From Alphaproteobacteria bacterium (GTDB taxonomy: Bacteria > Pseudomonadota > Alphaproteobacteria > Sphingomonadales > Kordiimonadaceae): a stretch of 64,000 bases of DNA. The stretch covers positions 17,570-81,569 of the forward strand of contig JABXIS010000036.1 of the NCBI GenBank assembly GCA_013372975.1, in the 5' to 3' direction. Positions 43,123-52,123 of this stretch are shown here, piece by piece; position 1 is the first letter of the stretch, and every line of letters begins with the position of its first letter. The notes under the pieces were generated by a model that had not been told where the DNA came from, searched no databases, and saw only the letters and a program-made list of their open reading frames with translations. A program made the translations under genes and the position numbers.

Positions 43123-45486
43123 TTACTCGGGCGCCTTGTCCATTTCAGCACTACCGTCCAGCACTTCCTTCATAAGGTTGCGGGAGGTTTCGCGCTTGTA
43201 TAGCTCAACGCGTGACATCACTGGCTTCGCAGGCCAACTGTTGTTGTTCACATCAGCGTCTGCAAGCTCGTTGTAAGGGTCGAGAGTGACCGACTTGATG
43301 GCCTTGTTGCGAACCAGAAGCTTGGAAACCGTTTTGGCATTTTCACGCCAGATTTCTGCTGCTACCCGCACTTCTTCGTGGCTGCCGTCTTCATATTCAA
43401 CATCCAGCACCAACGGCATCACAAGGCCGCCAATGTTTTCGAATTCGATGAAGTAGAGTTCATGGCCGAACTTCAGAAGCTCTTTTTCCCAATCTTTCAA
43501 GCCTTTTAGCTTCGAGGCATAGGCTTTCTTCTGCTTCTCGGTCACGATGAAGTCGTCATTCTCGTTATAGAAATCGAGAAGGTCAGGGAAGCGGTCCACC
43601 CGGCGTTGCGTGCCGGATTGGGCATCGCGCATTTCACCAATATAGGTCTTTTCCTTTTGGTCCTTTTCCCGATTGATCGGGTTTTCAACGTTAGGGTCAC
43701 CTGTGTTGATGCGGGCGTGTGTCACGCCTTTGATGGCAATGTCCACATGATCGGTGGTATAGAACCAGCCACGCCAGAACCAGTCCAGATCAACAGCGCT
43801 GGCATCTTCCATGGTGCGGAAGAAGTCCGCAGGGTAGGGGCGCTTGAATTTCCAGCGACGGGAATATTCATGGAAGGCGAAATCAAAGAGTTCGCGGCCC
43901 ATGACAGTTTCGCGCAGGATATTGAGCGCGACAGCCGGTTTGGTATAGGCGTTGGGGCCATAGCCGATGATACTGTCGGATTGCGTCATGATCGGGTTTT
44001 GGTCAGGTGAGGTCATATAAGGGATTACACCACCCGTCATAGCGCGCCGTGCAGGATAGTTGGCTTCCCACTCGCGCTCTGCAAGGCTTTGCAGGAAGCT
44101 GTTGATGCCTTCATCCATCCATGCCCAATTGCGTTCGTCGGTGTTTACAGTCATCGGGAAATAAATGTGCCCGATTTCGTGGATCACCACAGAGATCAGC
44201 CCGTATTTGGTGCGGCGGCTGTAGGTGCGCTGCTCGGTACCATCCTTGTCTTTTGTGATCTCAACCGGATAGCCGTTTGATGTGATCATCGGATATTCCA
44301 TGCCGCCGCCTATTGGGCCGTGAACGGACCAGGCGACAGGGTAGGGATACTCAAAAGAATAGCGGCTGTATGTGTCCAGTGTATGGGCAATCGCTTGTGT
44401 GGAATATTTGTCCCACAGCGGCATGGCCTCGTCAGGGTAGAGCGACATTGCCATAACTGTGCGGTTGCTGTCCGGCAGCTTCACACCCCATGCATCCCAA
44501 ACAAACTTGCGGGACGAGGCAAAAGCAAAGTCACGTACATTGTCGGCCTTGAAATGCCACGTCTTGGTGCTGCTCGAGCCTTCTTTCTCGTTTTCGAGCG
44601 CCTCTTCATGGGTTACCACAAAAACGGGGCGATCAGCGGTTTCGGCCTTCTTGAGCCGATCGCGCTGTTCTTTTGAAAGCACATCCTTTGCGTTCTGAAG
44701 TTCGCCTGTTGAACCAACGATATGATCACCGGGCACCGTGATCTCTACGTCATAATCGCCAAACTCGAGGGTGAATTCACCGGTACCGAGGAACTGTTTA
44801 TGTTCCCAGCCCTGAAGGTCGGTATAGGCAGCAAGACGTGGGAACCACTGAGCGATGAAATAAACATCGTTGCCATCGCGCTCATAGGGCTGATAGCCGC
44901 CGCGCGCGCCCATGGCCTTGCCTTCCGGAATGTTATAATTCCAGTCAATATCGAATGTGAAGGACGCGCCGGGCTTCAAAGGCTTCGGCAGGTCAATTCG
45001 CATCATGGTGTCGCTGATGGCGAAGTTGAGATCAGCGCCCGCTGATTGAACGCGGGTGAGGTTGAAACCCCACTCCTGTTGTTCGGTACGGGCCAGATAG
45101 CGCAGCGTCGTGTAACGCATCTTTTTCTCGGCGCCGCCCATTTCCATGGTTTCATAGGCATCGGAATGCTTGGAAAAACGGTTTTGGTCAAGCTGCAGCC
45201 ACAGGTAGGTCAGTGTGTCCGGGCTATTGTTCTGGTAAACAATTGTTTCGCTGCCTGTGATGGTGCGGGCGTGTTCATCAAGAGCTACCTTGATTTTATA
45301 ATCTACTTCCTGCTGCCAATAGGCATGGCCCGGGGCGCCTGATCCAGTGCGGTATACGTTTGGTGTTGGCAGATGTTCTTCCAGCTGCCGAAATTTGTCC
45401 TCGAAACTGCCCTTGGTTTGCTGGATTGCCTCCCCCTGGGCCGGGACGGCAACCAAAGCTGCCAGAATAATCCCGAAAAATCGCAT
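43123..45486 (-). CDS. Exported M1-family metallopeptidase
   Basis: A 787-residue gluzincin with a Sec signal (FFGIILAALVAVPAQGEA). The exopeptidase motif is GGGMEYPM (about 393-400), a variant of GAMEN; the zinc site is VIHEIGHIYFP (H436, E437, H440) with E459 in WAWMDEGINSF. A C-terminal domain of about 200 residues follows the family's usual layout. It probably trims peptides in the periplasm. It is monocistronic, with its own terminator, and divergent from the EF-hand gene across 200 bases. Confidence 0.93.
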   Translation of the reverse strand: MRFFGIILAALVAVPAQGEAIQQTKGSFEDKFRQLEEHLPTPNVYRTGSGAPGHAYWQQEVDYKIKVALDEHARTITGSETIVYQNNSPDTLTYLWLQLDQNRFSKHSDAYETMEMGGAEKKMRYTTLRYLARTEQQEWGFNLTRVQSAGADLNFAISDTMMRIDLPKPLKPGASFTFDIDWNYNIPEGKAMGARGGYQPYERDGNDVYFIAQWFPRLAAYTDLQGWEHKQFLGTGEFTLEFGDYDVEITVPGDHIVGSTGELQNAKDVLSKEQRDRLKKAETADRPVFVVTHEEALENEKEGSSSTKTWHFKADNVRDFAFASSRKFVWDAWGVKLPDSNRTVMAMSLYPDEAMPLWDKYSTQAIAHTLDTYSRYSFEYPYPVAWSVHGPIGGGMEYPMITSNGYPVEITKDKDGTEQRTYSRRTKYGLISVVIHEIGHIYFPMTVNTDERNWAWMDEGINSFLQSLAEREWEANYPARRAMTGGVIPYMTSPDQNPIMTQSDSIIGYGPNAYTKPAVALNILRETVMGRELFDFAFHEYSRRWKFKRPYPADFFRTMEDASAVDLDWFWRGWFYTTDHVDIAIKGVTHARINTGDPNVENPINREKDQKEKTYIGEMRDAQSGTQRRVDRFPDLLDFYNENDDFIVTEKQKKAYASKLKGLKDWEKELLKFGHELYFIEFENIGGLVMPLVLDVEYEDGSHEEVRVAAEIWRENAKTVSKLLVRNKAIKSVTLDPYNELADADVNNNSWPAKPVMSRVELYKRETSRNLMKEVLDGSAEMDKAPE

Positions 45487-45686
45487 GATATATGTCCCTT
45501 ATGTCATTTGATTGTTGGCTTAGTTGCCGAGGAACCTAGGGCACAAAGCGAGGGCGGGCAAGGGTATGTGGGTAATTGTATACAAAAATAAACGAAAGTT
45601 GATCGAAGGATGGCGAAGGGGTTGAAAGGTAGGGATCGTAGAAGAACTGGACGCGCGGAGACGGAGTGCCAACAAAAAGGACTGAA

Positions 45687-46265
45687 ATGATGAAGACCTG
45701 GAAAAAAGCGATAGCGATCTCAACCCTGGCCATTGTGGCTATCCCTGCCACACATGCAGCATCTGACAAAAAAGATGAGTTTCTGGAAAAGCGGTTCAAG
45801 GAAGCGGACCTGAACGGTAACGGCGTGATCACCCATGAGGAGATGATGCAGGGCGTTCAGAAGAAATTCGCCAAGTTTGATAAAAATGGCGATGGTTATC
45901 TGACACTTGCGGAATTGCCGAAGGAAATGCCGGTTCCCGACCATGTGCAGGAACGTATGAAAAAGCGGATGGAACGAATGAAGGAGCGGGCCGAAGAAGC
46001 TGAGCGTGACTTTGACCCGGAAGACATGCCGCCAATGGGCCATAAGGGCAAGCCTTCACGCCTCCATTTTGTAGCCAAACACGACAAGGACGGTGACGAG
46101 CGTGTGTCGCTGGAAGAGTTTGCCCGCAAGGCGGTGAAGCATTTTAAACGCGGTGACATCAACGGCGATGGCGAAGTGACCCTGGACGAAGCCAAAGAAG
46201 CCATGGAACATCGCCACAAAGGCAAACATGGCAAGAAGTTTCCCAAGCCTGGCCATGGCCGCTAA
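45687..46265 (+). CDS. Exported protein with four EF-hand calcium-binding loops
   Basis: A 192-residue protein with a signal peptide (ISTLAIVAIPATHAAS). Four EF-hand loops are visible: DLNGNGVITHEE, DKNGDGYLTLAE, DKDGDERVSLEE (position 5 of the loop is Asp and 7 Arg, so possibly weaker) and DINGDGEVTLDE. A Met/Lys/Glu-rich helical linker (RMKKRMERMKERAEEAERDF) joins the two pairs, and the tail is His/Lys/Gly-rich (RHKGKHGKKFPKPGHGR). It likely buffers or senses calcium in the periplasm. The two tandem ATGs (45687, 45690) follow AAGGACTGAA. Confidence 0.88.
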   Translation: MMKTWKKAIAISTLAIVAIPATHAASDKKDEFLEKRFKEADLNGNGVITHEEMMQGVQKKFAKFDKNGDGYLTLAELPKEMPVPDHVQERMKKRMERMKERAEEAERDFDPEDMPPMGHKGKPSRLHFVAKHDKDGDERVSLEEFARKAVKHFKRGDINGDGEVTLDEAKEAMEHRHKGKHGKKFPKPGHGR

Positions 46266-46336
46266 TGGTGCCTAAAGTAACTTGGACATCCCTAGGGAGG
46301 GTATGACCTACCCCTGACCATGTCGGGGTATCAAGT

Positions 46337-46370
46337 ACCCGGTCTCCAGTCTTACCCCTGGAGGCCGGGT
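46337..46370 (+). other. Strong 13-bp hairpin between the EF-hand gene and dapA
   Basis: ACCCGG-T-CTCCAG (46337-46349) pairs fully with CTGGAG-G-CCGGGT (46358-46370), including one G-U pair, with an 8-base loop. A smaller GGGTA/TACCC hairpin (46326-46340) competes with its base. Without a T-run it is not a standard terminator. It could end the EF-hand transcript with help, or act in the dapA leader or a small RNA. The rest of 46266-46522 holds nothing I recognise. Confidence 0.5.
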
Positions 46371-46522
46371 GCTGCTATGTTTGCGCTATATGAAAGTAAA
46401 ACTTCACTGCCGATCGAAATAAAATGTGCATTTCAAGGGTGTGTAGTCGCATCCTGTCTATTGCCCTTTTTCGGGGGTGGCGTTAGGGTGCGCCATAAAT
46501 TTCAAGCATAAGGCCCCTTGTT

Positions 46523-47413
46523 ATGTTTAAAGGCTCTATTCCCGCACTGATCACCACCTTTACCGAAGACGGCAAAGTGGATGGTGATACGTTCCAGAAG
46601 TTTGTCGATTGGCAAATTCGGGAGGGTTCGCATGGCGTGGTTCCTGTTGGCACAACAGGTGAATCACCAACGCTTACCCATGAGGAGCATAAACAGGTCG
46701 TGGAGTTGTGTGTGCAGGCAACAGATGGCCGCGTGCCGGTGATTGCGGGCGCGGGCTCCAATAACACTGTTGAGGCGATCGGCCTGATCCAGCATGCCGA
46801 GAAGGTGGGCGCCGATGGCGCACTTGTTGTAACACCATATTACAATAAGCCAAGCCAGGCCGGGCTTTACGCACACTATAAAGCCATTCATGATGCCTCG
46901 AACCTGCCAATCATTATTTATAACATTCCGGGCCGTTCTGTTGTCGATATGTCTACCGACACGATGGCCGAGTTGTTTGCGCTGCCGCGCATTGTTGGGG
47001 TGAAGGACGCTACAGGTGATTTGGACCGCTGCGCCAGCCAACGTGCTGCCATGGGGCCGGACTTCATCCAGCTTTCTGGTGAGGACGCGACAGCCCTAGG
47101 TTTCAACGCCCTTGGTGGCGTAGGCTGCATTTCAGTAACAGCCAACGTGGCACCTAAGCTGTGCAGCCAGTTCCAGGAAGCCATGCTGGCAGGGGACTAT
47201 AAAACAGCTCTTTCCCTTCAGGATAAACTTTTGCCGCTGCATCGTGCCATGTTTATGGAAACGAGCCCGGCACCGGCCAAGTTTGCATGTTCCTTGTTGG
47301 GCATTGGCTCCGACGCTGTTCGATTGCCGCTACTGCCAGCAACTGAAGGTGCGCGATCTGTGATTGCTTCAGTCATCCATGAACTTGGCCTTGAACAGGC
47401 TGATCTGGGGTAA
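46523..47413 (+). CDS. dapA: 4-hydroxy-tetrahydrodipicolinate synthase
   Basis: A 296-residue enzyme that condenses pyruvate and aspartate semialdehyde in lysine and peptidoglycan precursor synthesis. The catalytic residues sit at the E. coli positions: T44/T45 ([11 protein letters not shown]), Y107 (TPYYNKP), Y133 (IIIYNIPGR) and the Schiff-base lysine K161 ([10 protein letters not shown]). It precedes smpB by 2 bases, a pairing conserved in alphaproteobacteria. Confidence 0.97.
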   Translation: MFKGSIPALITTFTEDGKVDGDTFQKFVDWQIREGSHGVVPVGTTGESPTLTHEEHKQVVELCVQATDGRVPVIAGAGSNNTVEAIGLIQHAEKVGADGALVVTPYYNKPSQAGLYAHYKAIHDASNLPIIIYNIPGRSVVDMSTDTMAELFALPRIVGVKDATGDLDRCASQRAAMGPDFIQLSGEDATALGFNALGGVGCISVTANVAPKLCSQFQEAMLAGDYKTALSLQDKLLPLHRAMFMETSPAPAKFACSLLGIGSDAVRLPLLPATEGARSVIASVIHELGLEQADLG

Positions 47414-47415
47414 CC

Positions 47416-47904
47416 ATGGCTGGCAAGAACAAAAATAAGGCCCTAAAGGCCCCGTCTCGTATTGCAGCGGATAACCGTAAGGCACGCCACCTGTTTCATA
47501 TTGAGGATGAATTTGAAGCAGGGTTGGTGCTACAGGGCACTGAAGTGAAATCCCTTCGGAATGGTGAAGCCAATATTCGTGAAAGCTATGCCGAAGAGAA
47601 AAACGGTGAATTGTGGCTAGTGAATGCCCATATCCCCGAATTTTCCCACGGCAACCGTTTCAATCATGAACCACGCCGGCCGCGCAAACTGCTGATGCAC
47701 CGCCGCGAGGTGAGCAGGCTCGCAGGTGCTGTGCAGCGCCAAGGTTATACGCTGGTGCCCTTGCAGGTCTATTTCAACGACCGAGGGCGTGCAAAGGTAA
47801 TGATTGGGCTGGGCAAGGGTAAAAACGTGCGCGACAAGCGGGAAGACGTAAAACAGCGCGACTGGGCCCGCCAGAAATCCCGTCTGATGAAAGAAATGGG
47901 CTAA
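47416..47904 (+). CDS. smpB: SsrA-binding protein
   Basis: A 162-residue SmpB that loads tmRNA on stalled ribosomes. [53 protein letters not shown] and [15 protein letters not shown] are the core motifs; the basic C-terminal helix ([19 protein letters not shown]) enters the mRNA channel. No ssrA gene is in the window. Its stop overlaps the stop of the convergent cNMP-FHA gene. Confidence 0.97.
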   Translation: MAGKNKNKALKAPSRIAADNRKARHLFHIEDEFEAGLVLQGTEVKSLRNGEANIRESYAEEKNGELWLVNAHIPEFSHGNRFNHEPRRPRKLLMHRREVSRLAGAVQRQGYTLVPLQVYFNDRGRAKVMIGLGKGKNVRDKREDVKQRDWARQKSRLMKEMG

Positions 47905-48686
47905 CCTTCCACCGCTGCTGGCGGAACGGTTATCTGCAGCTGAACAGGGCTTTCAGGCCCACCTGCCGATACTTTGTTTTTCCCCACTTTCAGCTTGGCT
48001 GTGGCCTTGAGCGCATATTTGCTCAGTTTTTCGCCATTCACCACGGTGCCGTGGCTGCTGCCCAAGTCTCTGACGCAGATACCACCATCGCGCCGAATAA
48101 TCTCGAAATGATTGTCGGCAAGTTCGGGTGCGCCTCTGAGCGGAACGCGCAGTCGGTTGGGCCACACCTCGGCATGTCCACTTTCCGTCGCAATGTTTCC
48201 TACAATGAATGGAAACTCTTTCACCTCCACGAAGGTGAGCATCTTGTCAGCCACCATGCGGGACAGGCCTTCGATGAAGGGATGGTCGCTCTTGTAGCTG
48301 GCGGGTTGGTCGCTTTGGGCCTCTATGGCTTCCTTGACGGCATAGGAGCTCCTGAGCCGTGTGGCCAGCGTATGCACAACATGACGGACAAGGGGGTCTG
48401 CAAAACTTTTGCGGAAAGCTTCGGCTGTGATGAACAGGGCCGTGGTGTCCTGCGATGCCTTGGCCGTTACCGAGTGTTTCTTCTTTTCGATTACACTCAC
48501 CTCACCCAACAACTCGCCGCTTGCGAGCGCCGCGATATGGTGGCTGTTATCGCCTTCAATGCGCCAGATATCGATCTGGCCTTCAAGGATCATATAAACG
48601 CCGGTACTGTCATCGCCTTGGGCATAAATGGTGTCGCCCCGCTTGAACGTAACCTGTTCGCCCATCCCGGATGCTGATTGTGTCAT
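47901..48686 (-). CDS. Cyclic-nucleotide-binding domain fused to FHA domain
   Basis: A 261-residue protein. Residues 10-110 are a CRP-like cNMP domain ([54 protein letters not shown]). The phosphate-binding cassette is GELLGE, with no Arg at the usual cAMP contact. A helix follows but no DNA-binding domain. Residues about 165-245 are an FHA domain ([33 protein letters not shown]) for phosphothreonine peptides. It may connect nucleotide level to a Ser/Thr kinase, but no such kinase is nearby. ATG 48686 follows GGAGGG. Confidence 0.88.
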   Translation of the reverse strand: MTQSASGMGEQVTFKRGDTIYAQGDDSTGVYMILEGQIDIWRIEGDNSHHIAALASGELLGEVSVIEKKKHSVTAKASQDTTALFITAEAFRKSFADPLVRHVVHTLATRLRSSYAVKEAIEAQSDQPASYKSDHPFIEGLSRMVADKMLTFVEVKEFPFIVGNIATESGHAEVWPNRLRVPLRGAPELADNHFEIIRRDGGICVRDLGSSHGTVVNGEKLSKYALKATAKLKVGKNKVSAGGPESPVQLQITVPPAAVEG

Positions 48687-48762
48687 AGACCCTCCGCGCC
48701 ATTTGTAGCCCATAGTAACGCCTTTTCAGGAAGGCGTAAATCCACGCAAACAAAACCTGAAA

Positions 48763-48809
48763 ACACTATATATGGTGTGTTTAGGTGAAAATTAAGGAAT
48801 TTATAGTGT
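48763..48809 (+). promoter_or_regulatory. Inverted repeat upstream of the 79-residue protein gene
   Basis: ACACTATA (48763-48770) and TATAGTGT (48802-48809) are perfect inverted arms 31 bases apart, in AT-rich DNA. A small GTCGT-CAAAA-ACGAC hairpin (48816-48830) follows just before the ribosome site. It may be an operator pair or a folded leader. Confidence 0.4.
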
Positions 48810-48843
48810 AATGGAGTCGTCAAAAACGACAAAAGGAAAAGCA

Positions 48844-49083
48844 ATGGCAGACTATATCCTCCCCCGGACTTATGCACATACCATTGCATCAATGCGCCCA
48901 AACCTGATGCGGGCGATGAATATTGCGGTGGAAAGTGGTGATGCGGCGACGGCCGCAAGACTGTTTACCGTGATTGCAGGCCCGGAAGCCGCTTCTCACG
49001 TAGGCCCCCGGGATGTGCTTGAAAAGGTTGGTGCCTGGCTGTCGAACCAGTCAGAACTGGCCAATGAGGTGATGGCCGCCTGA
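48844..49083 (+). CDS. Uncharacterised 79-residue helical protein
   Basis: A small soluble protein starting MADYILPRTYAHTIASMRPN, then NIAVESGDAATAARLFTVIA and VLEKVGAWLSNQSELANEVM. I do not recognise a family. It is helical, with no signal or Cys. AAAGGAAAAG precedes ATG 48844; a reading from 48811 starts inside a leader hairpin. It is a stand-alone gene with its own AT-rich upstream region and a strong terminator, so it is probably expressed on its own. Confidence 0.72.
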   Translation: MADYILPRTYAHTIASMRPNLMRAMNIAVESGDAATAARLFTVIAGPEAASHVGPRDVLEKVGAWLSNQSELANEVMAA

Positions 49084-49133
49084 TAAGGCCGTCACCATCC
49101 TCCTGAAGTTTTGAGTTTTATTGTTCTGAGTAT

Positions 49134-49173
49134 GGCGACGGACCTATCCCCCATCGGGTTCGTCGCCTTTTTT
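49134..49173 (+). terminator. Intrinsic terminator after the 79-residue protein gene
   Basis: GGCGACGGACC (49134-49144) pairs with GGTTCGTCGCC (49157-49167) and runs into TTTTTT. It also lies just past the convergent monooxygenase-like gene. Confidence 0.9.
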
Positions 49174-49178
49174 GCGTG

Positions 49179-49478
49179 TCAGGCCCTGAAAACCGGTTCG
49201 CCATAGTGCTCTACAGTGGGGAAGGGCTCGTAGAAATGATGCAACATACGCCGCCATTCCTGGTACTCGGCTGAGCCGCGGAAGCCTTCTGTGTGGTCTT
49301 CCAGCTTATCCCACTTCACCAGAAGCAGGTATTGGCTTCCGTTCTCGATGCAGCGTCGCACTTCCAGCCCTTGAAAACCTTTCATGGACGCAATGATGCT
49401 TTTGGCCTCATTCATGGCTATTTCGAAGGCACTTTCCTGCCTGGGTTTTACGTTCAATAGGGCGTGTTCAAGGATCAT
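49179..49478 (-). CDS. Antibiotic biosynthesis monooxygenase (ABM) domain protein
   Basis: A 99-residue ferredoxin-like protein. ILEHALLNVKPRQESAFEIA at the start and YLLLVKWDKLEDHTEGFRGS then EYQEWRRMLHHFYEPFPTVE match the ABM family, dimeric proteins including small monooxygenases and heme-degrading enzymes. Which activity applies here is unknown. It starts 4 bases after the uracil-DNA glycosylase stop, on the same strand. Confidence 0.87.
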   Translation of the reverse strand: MILEHALLNVKPRQESAFEIAMNEAKSIIASMKGFQGLEVRRCIENGSQYLLLVKWDKLEDHTEGFRGSAEYQEWRRMLHHFYEPFPTVEHYGEPVFRA

Positions 49479-49482
49479 CGGT

Positions 49483-50118
49483 TCAGGCTTTCTTCAACTC
49501 GCCCAACGCAGCGAGAAACATCTCGCGGGTTAGGCGCCCGGTGTTCACATTATAGCGGGAGCAGTGATAGCTATCGATCAGCTTCAGGCCACCGGGCAGC
49601 CTGTACACGGCCTGATGGGAGAAGGGATACTCTGCGAGCCGCAGGCCAAGGGTTCTTATCGTGGCATCGTGCGCCACGCGGCCCAGCGCAAAAAGCGTTT
49701 TCAGGTTTGGTAGTGCTTTGATCCTGTCGGCCAGATAGGGGCGGCAGTTGTTGACTTCTGCACCTGTTGGTTTGTTCTCTGGCGGCACACACCTAACGGC
49801 ATTGGTGATCATGATGCCGTCCAGATCAAACCCGTCCTTTGGGTCATTTTCGAATGTGCCCCGTGTTAGTCCCAGTTCAGCAAGGCAGCTATAGAGCATT
49901 TCGCCTGACGCATCGCCGGTAAAGGGCCGCCCGGTTTTGTTGGCGCCATGCAGGCCCGGCGCGAGCCCCACTATCAGGGCGTGGGCATCTTCTTGGCCAA
50001 AGCTTGGTGACGCGCCGTTGAAATAGGCAGGATAGGCTTTTTTGTTTGAACGCCTGAAGGCGACAAGCCGCGGGCAGCGTGAGCAGGAGGCTTTGGGTTC
50101 TGGCCGCAACGCAGGCAT
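49483..50118 (-). CDS. Uracil-DNA glycosylase, type 5 (UDGb family)
   Basis: A 211-residue iron-sulfur glycosylase that removes uracil and related deaminated bases. Four Cys for the cluster are visible: C12 and C15 (CSRCPRLVAFR), NAVRCVPPENKPT and NNCRPYL. The active-site segments are VGLAPGLHGANKTGRPFTGD and SYHCSRYNVNTGRLT. The GLAPG variant, without a polar activating residue, is type 5. ATG 50118 was chosen because GGAG lies 8 bases upstream; earlier ATGs lie in or before the NYN gene terminator. Confidence 0.88.
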   Translation of the reverse strand: MPALRPEPKASCSRCPRLVAFRRSNKKAYPAYFNGASPSFGQEDAHALIVGLAPGLHGANKTGRPFTGDASGEMLYSCLAELGLTRGTFENDPKDGFDLDGIMITNAVRCVPPENKPTGAEVNNCRPYLADRIKALPNLKTLFALGRVAHDATIRTLGLRLAEYPFSHQAVYRLPGGLKLIDSYHCSRYNVNTGRLTREMFLAALGELKKA

Positions 50119-50140
50119 GAAGGCATCTCCGAACATAGGA

Positions 50141-50162
50141 AAGGCGGCACCATGGCCGCCTT
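50141..50162 (-). terminator. Terminator of the NYN gene
   Basis: AAGGCGGC (50141-50148) and GCCGCCTT (50155-50162) form an 8-bp stem with a 6-base loop. On the minus strand TTTCC follows, so it is moderate. It lies just upstream of the uracil-DNA glycosylase start. Confidence 0.68.
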
Positions 50163-50185
50163 CTTGCTTGCCGTCAAGGGTCTCC

Positions 50186-50788
50186 TCAGGCGTGTTCGGC
50201 TTGCAGTTCTTCGAAGCCGGCCTCATAGGCTTCGGCTGGGTCAGGTTGGCGTGATCCGCCGCCCTTGCGGCCGATAATGTCGCGCAGGTCTTCCAGATCA
50301 ATGAACTGGTCGGCTTGGCGACGAAGCTCGTCGGCGATCATCGAGGGTTGTGTTCGGTTTGAACTGACAACAGTTGCCCTCAGGCCGCGGCGCTGAACCG
50401 CTTCAAGAAGGCGTCGGAAATCGCCATCGCCAGAGAAAAGGATCACATGATCAAGTGCTTCCGAGATATTCAGCATATCAACGGCGATTTCGATATCCAT
50501 ATTGCCCTTGATCTTTCGGCGGCCGTGTTCGTCGGTAAATTCCTTGACGGGCTTGGTCACGAGCGTGAAGCCATTATAATCCAGCCAGTCAATCAACGGG
50601 CGCAGTGGCGAATATTCCTGATCTTCCAGAATGGCGGTATAGTAGAATGCACGGATTAGTCGGGCTTTTTTAGAGAAATGGGCGCGTAGGTTTTTATAAT
50701 CAATTTCCATGTCCAGGGCGCGGGCGGTTGCATACAGGTTTGCGCCGTCAATGAACAGGGCGGTACGCTCTTCGGGATAGAAAATCAT
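50186..50788 (-). CDS. NYN domain (LabA-like) putative RNase
   Basis: A 200-residue protein with a PIN-like NYN domain. Acidic residues occur in TALFIDGANLYATARALDME, KGNMDIEIAVDMLN and HVILFSGDGDFRRLLEAVQ, the conserved metal sites of LabA/DUF88 nucleases. The Glu/Ala tail is not conserved. The domain is linked to RNA processing, but the target is unknown. It is divergent from folK with an AT-rich 152-base region between them, which holds both promoters. Confidence 0.92.
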   Translation of the reverse strand: MIFYPEERTALFIDGANLYATARALDMEIDYKNLRAHFSKKARLIRAFYYTAILEDQEYSPLRPLIDWLDYNGFTLVTKPVKEFTDEHGRRKIKGNMDIEIAVDMLNISEALDHVILFSGDGDFRRLLEAVQRRGLRATVVSSNRTQPSMIADELRRQADQFIDLEDLRDIIGRKGGGSRQPDPAEAYEAGFEELQAEHA

Positions 50789-50940
50789 AAGAGGTCCAAT
50801 CGTGTTTAATGATTTAAAATTGTCTTGGTCTTAAAAACACGGAACAAACTATATATTCAGCATGTCTTTTTGAGCTTAAATTTTGGTAAACTTCCGCGAG
50901 AAATTCCAGTACTTCAAATAAAAGTTATCGACAGATAAGA

Positions 50941-51519
50941 ATGAAAAAACACCAGATATTACTTTCGTTTGGCGCAAATCTGCCGTCGTCGGTTGGCCAG
51001 CCGGAGGATACCTTGCGGGCAGCTCTCAGAAGCCTTGATAGCCATGGCATGAAGATCATCAAAACCTCGCGTCTGTATCGTACGAAGGCTGTGACATTGG
51101 ACGGCGTGGAATCCGTTCCGGATTTTATCAACGCCGCTGCGCTGGTGGAAGGATGCGGGACCCCGGAAGGCGTTTTGGCCATTTTGCATACTATTGAAGC
51201 TTCCTTTGGCCGGGAGCGTCTGGCGCGCTGGAGCGCAAGAACACTGGATATCGATCTAATTGCTTTTGATGATGTCATCTTACCCGATCTGGTGGGGTGG
51301 TGGGCGCTCGCGAACCATGAAGACGCTGCTTTTTTCACAGAAACTCCAATGATCCCCCATCCGCGCGCGCACAGACGAGGATTTGTGCTTTCCCCTTTGC
51401 GGGAGGTTGCTCCAGATTGGGTGCATCCTGTTTTAAATCAATCGGTTAGCGACCTTTTTTTGCAAATTGATTCAGAGGGCGGGTTGGTAGATGTTTTGGA
51501 AATTTCCGCTGGTTTCTGA
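50941..51519 (+). CDS. folK: 2-amino-4-hydroxy-6-hydroxymethyldihydropteridine pyrophosphokinase
   Basis: A 192-residue HPPK transferring pyrophosphate from ATP in folate synthesis. HQILLSFGANLPSSVGQPED, FGRERLARWSARTLDIDLIA (with the metal Asp pair) and PHPRAHRRGFVLSPL are the family signatures. The ATG has no clear ribosome site, and a weak or alternative initiation is possible. It precedes rpoZ by 123 bases. Confidence 0.94.
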   Translation: MKKHQILLSFGANLPSSVGQPEDTLRAALRSLDSHGMKIIKTSRLYRTKAVTLDGVESVPDFINAAALVEGCGTPEGVLAILHTIEASFGRERLARWSARTLDIDLIAFDDVILPDLVGWWALANHEDAAFFTETPMIPHPRAHRRGFVLSPLREVAPDWVHPVLNQSVSDLFLQIDSEGGLVDVLEISAGF

Positions 51520-51642
51520 TTGGGGGCGCGTTATAGTGATTCGGCGCTTTACAGTAGCGAGTTGGCCCTGTATAAGCGGGCGCTCGTGTGCGGGACGGCG
51601 ACGAATGCTTGTCCCCCGGCTACAGATTTGGAGAATAAAAGC

Positions 51643-51954
51643 ATGGCTCGCGTTACCGTTGAGGATTGCGTTGATAAAGTAACAAACCGGTTTGATCTGG
51701 TTCTCGCTGCTGCACAGCGTTCCCGTCAGATTTCAAGCGGTGCCCCGCTAGAGGTGGACCGTGACAATGACAAAAACGCTGTTGTGTCGCTGCGCGAGAT
51801 CGCTGAAGAAAAAGTGATTGCTGATGACTTGATGGAATCAGTTGTTCATGGCCTGCGCAAGGTTGTTGAATCCGATGAGCCGGAAGAGGTGGATATGTCC
51901 ATCCTGATGGCTGGAATGGAAGATGCGCCAGCTGAGAAAAAAGACGCTGAATAA
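51643..51954 (+). CDS. rpoZ: RNA polymerase omega subunit
   Basis: A 103-residue omega: [50 protein letters not shown]. An acidic C-terminal tail follows. Omega aids polymerase assembly and, in some bacteria, ppGpp binding, which fits with rsh downstream. GGAG precedes ATG 51643; the longer reading from 51520 begins right after folK. A perfect palindromic terminator follows. Confidence 0.97.
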   Translation: MARVTVEDCVDKVTNRFDLVLAAAQRSRQISSGAPLEVDRDNDKNAVVSLREIAEEKVIADDLMESVVHGLRKVVESDEPEEVDMSILMAGMEDAPAEKKDAE

Positions 51955-51983
51955 GCTGATCCTTTTTCGTAAGATTTTCAGGG

Positions 51984-52010
51984 AGCCCGGCAAATTTGCC
52001 GGGCTTTTTT
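51984..52010 (+). terminator. Intrinsic terminator of rpoZ
   Basis: A perfect 22-bp palindrome (arms AGCCCGGCAAA and TTTGCCGGGCT, 51984-52005) runs into TTTTTT. It separates rpoZ from rsh, which must therefore have its own promoter in 52011-52123. Confidence 0.95.
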
Positions 52011-52123
52011 ATTGTTCTTTTACGCAATGCCGCTAAGCCTGAATAAGGGCTGGCATAATCTGCCAGAACCATTATCTCTGTATGCAGGTTATTGTTTTTG
52101 TTTGTTGAAGTGAGAAGAAGCGC

